Source of the DNA: Chimonanthus salicifolius
Taxonomy: Eukaryota; Streptophyta; Magnoliopsida; Laurales; Calycanthaceae
NCBI GenBank assembly: GCA_013350335.1
Contig: CM023538.1
Span: forward strand, 58,517,080-58,581,079
DNA: 64,000 bases
Reading direction: 5' to 3'
This document shows positions 59,869-64,000 of this stretch, in pieces (position 1 is the first letter of the stretch; the number at the start of each line of letters is the position of its first letter). The notes below the pieces were generated by a model, which had not been told where the DNA came from, did not search any database, and saw only the letters and a program-made list of their open reading frames with translations. The position numbers were made by a program, and so were the translations under genes.

Positions 59869-60510
59869 CTTCTTTGATCCAAAACGCTAGAACCTTGTTT
59901 TTATCCCACAGTTTTTTTTTCTCTCTTTTTCTTTTCCAATCTAAATAAAAAATCCCTAAACCCTTTCTCAATCTCAAGTCTCAATTCAGCATGCTAAGGC
60001 ATTTTTCTTTGATTCACCAGTTCCTTCTCTAATTTGCTACTGCTATCCCTCCTGAAACAAGGTACTAATAGTGATGGCATTTATATTGTTGTTATTATTT
60101 TTCTGAAAATTTATATTTGTAAATTGTTATGTTGAATACATATTTTTAAGTCCTTCAAACATTCAAAATACATTCTCGAGTCCTTTGAATACATTTGAAA
60201 CTATTAAAACGACTCAGGTACTATCCTTGTTGGTAGTTATTTGATTGATAGTTATTATAGAGAATTTTTATTACTTAGATAGGTTTATATACTTATTTGG
60301 ATCATCAACATGTGCAGTATATTTTAGAATGTGTTTAATAGGTTCATGAATGGTATTAAGATTTCTTATTTTATTAATATTTTATTACTTTTAAATATTT
60401 ATATTTTCTTGCAAGATTTCCCCATAAATTTTCCGGTAAAATCCTGAGAATTTGAAAATATCCCAATATTACCGGTAGGTGTTAATATCCCAAGAACGGT
60501 ATTTGTGAAA
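59390..60510. mobile_element. Probable non-autonomous DNA transposon, 1.1 kb, 8-bp flanking repeats
   Basis: The ends carry TCACAAATACC (59395-59405) and its inverse GGTATTTGTGA (60498-60508). Subterminal words ACCGATAAATTGGTA, AAAAATCCGATAAAA and, at the other end, TTCCGGTAAAATCC and ATTACCGGTAGG also relate as inverted forms. The octamer TGGATACA occurs directly outside both ends (59382-59389 and 60511-60518), as a hAT-type target duplication would. The interior includes a CT microsatellite (about 59828-59864) and leader-like sequence but no transposase. The outermost bases do not pair perfectly, so exact ends are uncertain. Confidence 0.6.
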
Positions 60511-60670
60511 TGGATACAAGTATACAACTACCACAATTAACTGCTTGAGAGTTCTAGCTAATATTATATGCATAGTAAAATGCAATTGTATTTAATTATC
60601 TCAAACAAGAAAAAGGCTAAAAATTATCTTCTCCATTTTGATTTCCAAAAAAAGAAAAAAGAAACAAGGC

Positions 60671-62341
60671 CTACCTTACAACCTCAGCACTTTTTTCCTT
60701 CTCTTCTTCACTGATAACAAGCTTGCCTTCTGTGAACTCACATTCACAAATGGAAACACCGAGTTGTCTCTGAAGCTTCTTCACAACAAACACCTCTGGT
60801 TCTTCACATATGGTGACTACACTACCCTGGCGGCCAAGCCGACCAGTTCGACCAGCCCGATGTGCATAGTGTATTGAGTCTGTTGGCAGGTCCAAATTCA
60901 CCACCAGATCACATTCTGCCACATCTAACCCTCTCGCTGACAGCTCATTTGTTACCAACACTCTCATTTCTCCGTTCTTGAATTTTTTCAGCGTTGTTGA
61001 CCTGCCAAGCTTGCCAAGATCCCCATGCAACTCAGCAGCCTTAATGCCACGTGCTTCGAGCTTGAAGACGACATCCTTTAGCCGTTTTGTGTGGTTCATG
61101 AAGGCAATCACAAATTTAGCATTGAGTGCATGTACACACTTCCTCAAAGTATCAACCTTGTGTTGTGCCTTAGTCACACAGTAATAGTGTTTCAAGGATG
61201 GTGGCAAGCTCTCCACAGCTCCTTGAGTGACTGAGGACAAAGCAAGAGAAGCAGAAGCAGAAGTCGGAGAAGTAACAAATTCAGTAGATATTGACTCAAG
61301 AGGAACCACACTTTTGGCCCGAACAAGAAGTGGGTCCTGTCCCCAACTCCTTGCTGCCCGCGTAACCGAAAATGGCACTGTTGCAGACACCATGATAGTC
61401 TGTCGATCAGCACGCCTGGCAAGTGGGCCTCTTGTGCCAGTTGGGCCTGCTCCAGGCCTTCTACCCACATGTTCCAATATCCTGTGCATGTCCTCTCGGA
61501 AGTTGAAAGACAGAAGCTGATCCACTTCATCTAGCACCAAGAAACGGCAACTGTGCGTATGCAACTTCCCAGAAGCACTGATCTCTGCAATCCTTCCTGG
61601 TGTCCCAACAACAATGAGGGGCTTATTTTTCTTCAGAGCTTCTTCCTGTCTTGACCTATTTGCACCACCTACAAGCTGCTGAACTAGCTTCTTATCAGCT
61701 CCTAACAACTTCTCCACCTCCCTTACAATCTGCATTCCCAACTCTCTTGAGGGTGCAATTATGACAGCTTCTATGCCTGGTTTGCTTTCAGATTTGTCTT
61801 TCTCAGAGGCTTTCTTCAGCGGTCCAACTTGAGAGAGTATGGGGAGAAGGTAAGCAAGAGTCTTGCCTGAACCAGTATAAGACTGAATAACAACATCATG
61901 GTTCTGAGAAATGGTAGGAATAGCCGTAGCCTGAACATCAGTTGGGACTGTTAGGCCCACCTTGTCTAACCTTTCGATCAATGAAGGAGATAGACCAAGC
62001 TCAGCAAATGACTGTGCAGAGAATGGGGCTGCCTCTATTTCAAGTATATTTTTCACCCCTGTTGCCTTCAATCCTGAGTTTCTGACTGGTTTTACTTTAC
62101 TTGAAGAAACTCTCAAAGGTGGACTTAAATCTACAACACCATTTTTTTCATTCTTTGGTTGATCAACTTCATGTTCTAATCCAAGGCCGGCAAGACTTAG
62201 AGGACCAATTTCGCGATCAACCCTGCTCTGGAACCGAATGCTAGTGCGAAATGCAGCTATCCTGGAGCCAGATAAATTCTTCAATGCTAGTGAACCTCCT
62301 CCGATAAAGAGAACTGCCCGCATAGGTAAGAATCCAAGCAT
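60671..62341 (-). CDS. RH47: DEAD-box ATP-dependent RNA helicase 47 (mitochondrial, ISE1-type)
   Basis: This is a single-exon coding region of 556 residues. Helicase motifs in order: Q motif with FAELGLSPSLIERL and VPTDVQATAIP (112-142), motif I SYTGSGKT (154-161), Ia APSREL (196-201), Ib TPGRI (247-251), II DEVD (271-274), III SAT (319-321), IV VIAFMN (411-416), V TNELSARGLDV (464-474) and VI HRAGRTGR (494-501). Motif II is DEVD, not DEAD; from memory, Arabidopsis RH47 has the same. RH47/ISE1 is a mitochondrial RNA helicase whose loss alters plasmodesmatal traffic. The N-terminus (MLGFLPMRAVLFIGGG..., Arg-rich, almost no acidic residues for 40 residues) suits a mitochondrial presequence. Met7 is an alternative start. 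The match in length and in conserved segments (VREVEKLLG, QQLVGGANR, KLHTH.CRFLVLDEVD) makes the assignment firm. Confidence 0.96.
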   Translation of the reverse strand: MLGFLPMRAVLFIGGGSLALKNLSGSRIAAFRTSIRFQSRVDREIGPLSLAGLGLEHEVDQPKNEKNGVVDLSPPLRVSSSKVKPVRNSGLKATGVKNILEIEAAPFSAQSFAELGLSPSLIERLDKVGLTVPTDVQATAIPTISQNHDVVIQSYTGSGKTLAYLLPILSQVGPLKKASEKDKSESKPGIEAVIIAPSRELGMQIVREVEKLLGADKKLVQQLVGGANRSRQEEALKKNKPLIVVGTPGRIAEISASGKLHTHSCRFLVLDEVDQLLSFNFREDMHRILEHVGRRPGAGPTGTRGPLARRADRQTIMVSATVPFSVTRAARSWGQDPLLVRAKSVVPLESISTEFVTSPTSASASLALSSVTQGAVESLPPSLKHYYCVTKAQHKVDTLRKCVHALNAKFVIAFMNHTKRLKDVVFKLEARGIKAAELHGDLGKLGRSTTLKKFKNGEMRVLVTNELSARGLDVAECDLVVNLDLPTDSIHYAHRAGRTGRLGRQGSVVTICEEPEVFVVKKLQRQLGVSICECEFTEGKLVISEEEKEKSAEVVR

Positions 62342-63273
62342 CTTTGGGTAGCAAAGTAGACTCGTAAGAGACTACTAAGTAATGATGGAGACCTAACTAT
62401 TGCAGTAGTATGAAATAGCTCAGTAGAATCAGCAACAGCTCGAGCTGGTACTGGCAATGAACAATAGCTGTTGCATTAACAAAATCAAATAAATAAATAA
62501 GCAACAATAAAATGAATTCTACAAGTGAAAAATAATCAGACTCCACATACGTACAGAGAAGAGGATGGGGAATAACTATTGTTTCCATATGACTGTCAAA
62601 TTTATGAAAATGAACAATCAATGACAAGACAGAAAAGCCATGAATGATGCCGTAAGACTCATGAAAGCAATCAAGCAAGCAAGAATTTAAATATGATTTC
62701 AAGTAATATAAAAAAGAAAGTATTTCTAGAGTTTCTACTTAGAAGAATTACAAAGATGAGCACTAGAATGCATATGATAGCTATATTGCCCAAATTTGCA
62801 TAATGCGAGGCCAATGATCTGATGGGCCTAACCATGGATGGATTATAGATCATTCTGAAAATACCCAATACCCTAAACATTCTCATTCTACAGATAACAG
62901 TAAACACTTTATTTAATATATCAAATATAAATAAATAAATAAATGGTAGAGAGGCTGAGATACACTGATACGGAGACAGTATCTCACATTTCCACTCCTC
63001 TCTACGGAGTCATCCACTGCATTCACTTAAAATCCTTTTCTACCGGCGGCAACTAATCGGGTCAGATAGGGGTTGACAGACAACCTAATTCATTCAATGA
63101 CTTTTTAATTCAAACCGAACCCGACCCAGATTAACATCCTCGATAGTAGATAATTTCTACAATTCTACCCAACTGCAATCTGTTTCAGTAAAAAATAATG
63201 CAAGTACCATTCTTCGATTACGCTAATCCAAAACACCCAATTCTGTGTATCTCCCAAAACAGAAAAATGCCTC

Positions 63274-63316
<43 letters not shown>

Positions 63317-63420
63317 GAAGCTTCGAAGGACCCTCATAGCCGCCGATTGTTCAAAGGGGAGACACAGAGAGAGAGAGAGCTGTAGATGGTTTCGCCTATC
63401 TTGTTGATACAGTGACGCTC
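62342..63420 (-). promoter_or_regulatory. RH47 5' UTR with probable intron, and promoter-proximal CT tract
   Basis: On the minus strand, a good donor (CTTC|GTAAGC, exon end 63317) follows a CT-repeat leader. A possible acceptor (CTGCAATAG) ends at 62397, about 55 bp before the ATG. That leaves a leader intron of about 0.9 kb with no coding sequence. The CT tract (GA on plus, about 63279-63311) sits inside the intron start, and a second, shorter GA run is at about 63368-63380. The transcription start is probably near 63340-63420. All of this is inferred from signals. Confidence 0.5.
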
Positions 63421-64000
63421 CTCAAGGCTCACCGAAGGTTATTTAGAATTTTTAGATTCATTTGTCGGCTTTTTTAAAATAAAATTAGGAGATTTACATC
63501 CACATCCCTCCTTTTCTTTACAATATGATATTTCTGTACTTTTATTTATCAACAATTAGAAATATTTTTAATAAAAGTTTACTATTAGATAAATATAATT
63601 TAAAATCAGTATTTTTATCTAGTTGAGTTTAATAAAAGTTCTTAAAAGATGTTTTTCATCTCAACAATCTCAAAAAATTGATGAATTTATTCAAGAGATC
63701 AATTTCATAGAAATTCACTTTATATCTTCAAATTTTACTATTTTTGTTGACTCTTGATGTGGGCACTTTGATAAAGTAGAAATTATTAGGACCTACCTTG
63801 GTCTAATGCACTCCATTGTTCTAAGTTCTTTTGTACCCTTCTATCATATAAAAAATGTATCCTGTGTCACCTTACAACCCATTATATCTTTTTTTGACAT
63901 TTTCTGAGCTGAGCTTTAAAAGTCTATTTCTACTTCTCATTTCTCTTACTCCCAACATTCTTAGTTCTTTTAGAAAGGCCATTACTTATCTCATAGTAAA
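63421..64000. other. AT-rich flank, nothing recognised
   Basis: This lies upstream of the RH47 leader. No ORF, repeat or RNA gene could be supported up to the window end. Confidence 0.6.

Noticed and set aside
1..64000. CRISPR array, bacterial operon or phage features
   Set aside because: The sequence is plant nuclear DNA with spliced genes. The only regular arrays are simple or tandem repeats without spacer structure.

Overview
The window is plant nuclear DNA. It has spliced genes with long AT-rich introns, GT-AG junctions that keep frame, plant-specific protein architectures (fused TYW3-kelch-TYW2, a Q-rich three-RRM RBP45 protein, DEAD-box helicase RH47) and abundant plant transposons (TRIM, copia, L1-type LINE, tRNA-derived SINEs, hAT-like MITEs). 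I cannot name the species. Gene spacing and repeat load suggest a medium-to-large angiosperm genome.

Four genes can be modelled from the sequence. (1) Minus strand, 2564-10566: the first seven coding exons (270 codons) of AXR1, the regulatory subunit of the NEDD8-activating enzyme. The C-terminal half lies beyond the left edge. (2) Plus strand, 27232-41261: a complete 11-exon gene for a 1,103-residue tRNA wybutosine-synthesizing protein 2/3/4. (3) Plus strand, 45450-55156: a complete 7-exon RBP45-type RNA-binding protein of 430 residues. (4) Minus strand, 60671-62341: a single-exon coding region (556 residues) for DEAD-box helicase RH47 (ISE1 in Arabidopsis), with a probable intron in its 5' UTR. 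These are housekeeping RNA and protein-modification genes. I see no sign that they act as one pathway.

Between AXR1 and TYW2/3/4 (about 11-27 kb) there is no intact gene. This block holds two large degenerate TATG/CATA tetranucleotide arrays (15221-16949 and 19269-20124), a tandem repeat of about 830 bp between them, and a tandemly duplicated segment (21849-23110) in which each copy carries what looks like one coding exon of an inositol phosphorylceramide synthase on the minus strand. The rest of that gene was not found.

Mobile DNA: two TRIM elements (6190-6751 with a perfect 5-bp target duplication; 51967-52430 nested in a tandem repeat), a truncated copia end with its 3' LTR (36122-36595), LINE RNase H remains (about 49445-50290), LINE-type A-tails, several SINEs and several inverted-repeat MITEs. 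The most striking item is a dispersed family made largely of the palindrome ATCGGCCGAT, with CAGGGG/CCCCTG-like ends. Four copies are flanked by 8-bp direct repeats (three perfect, one 7 of 8), which points to a non-autonomous hAT family.
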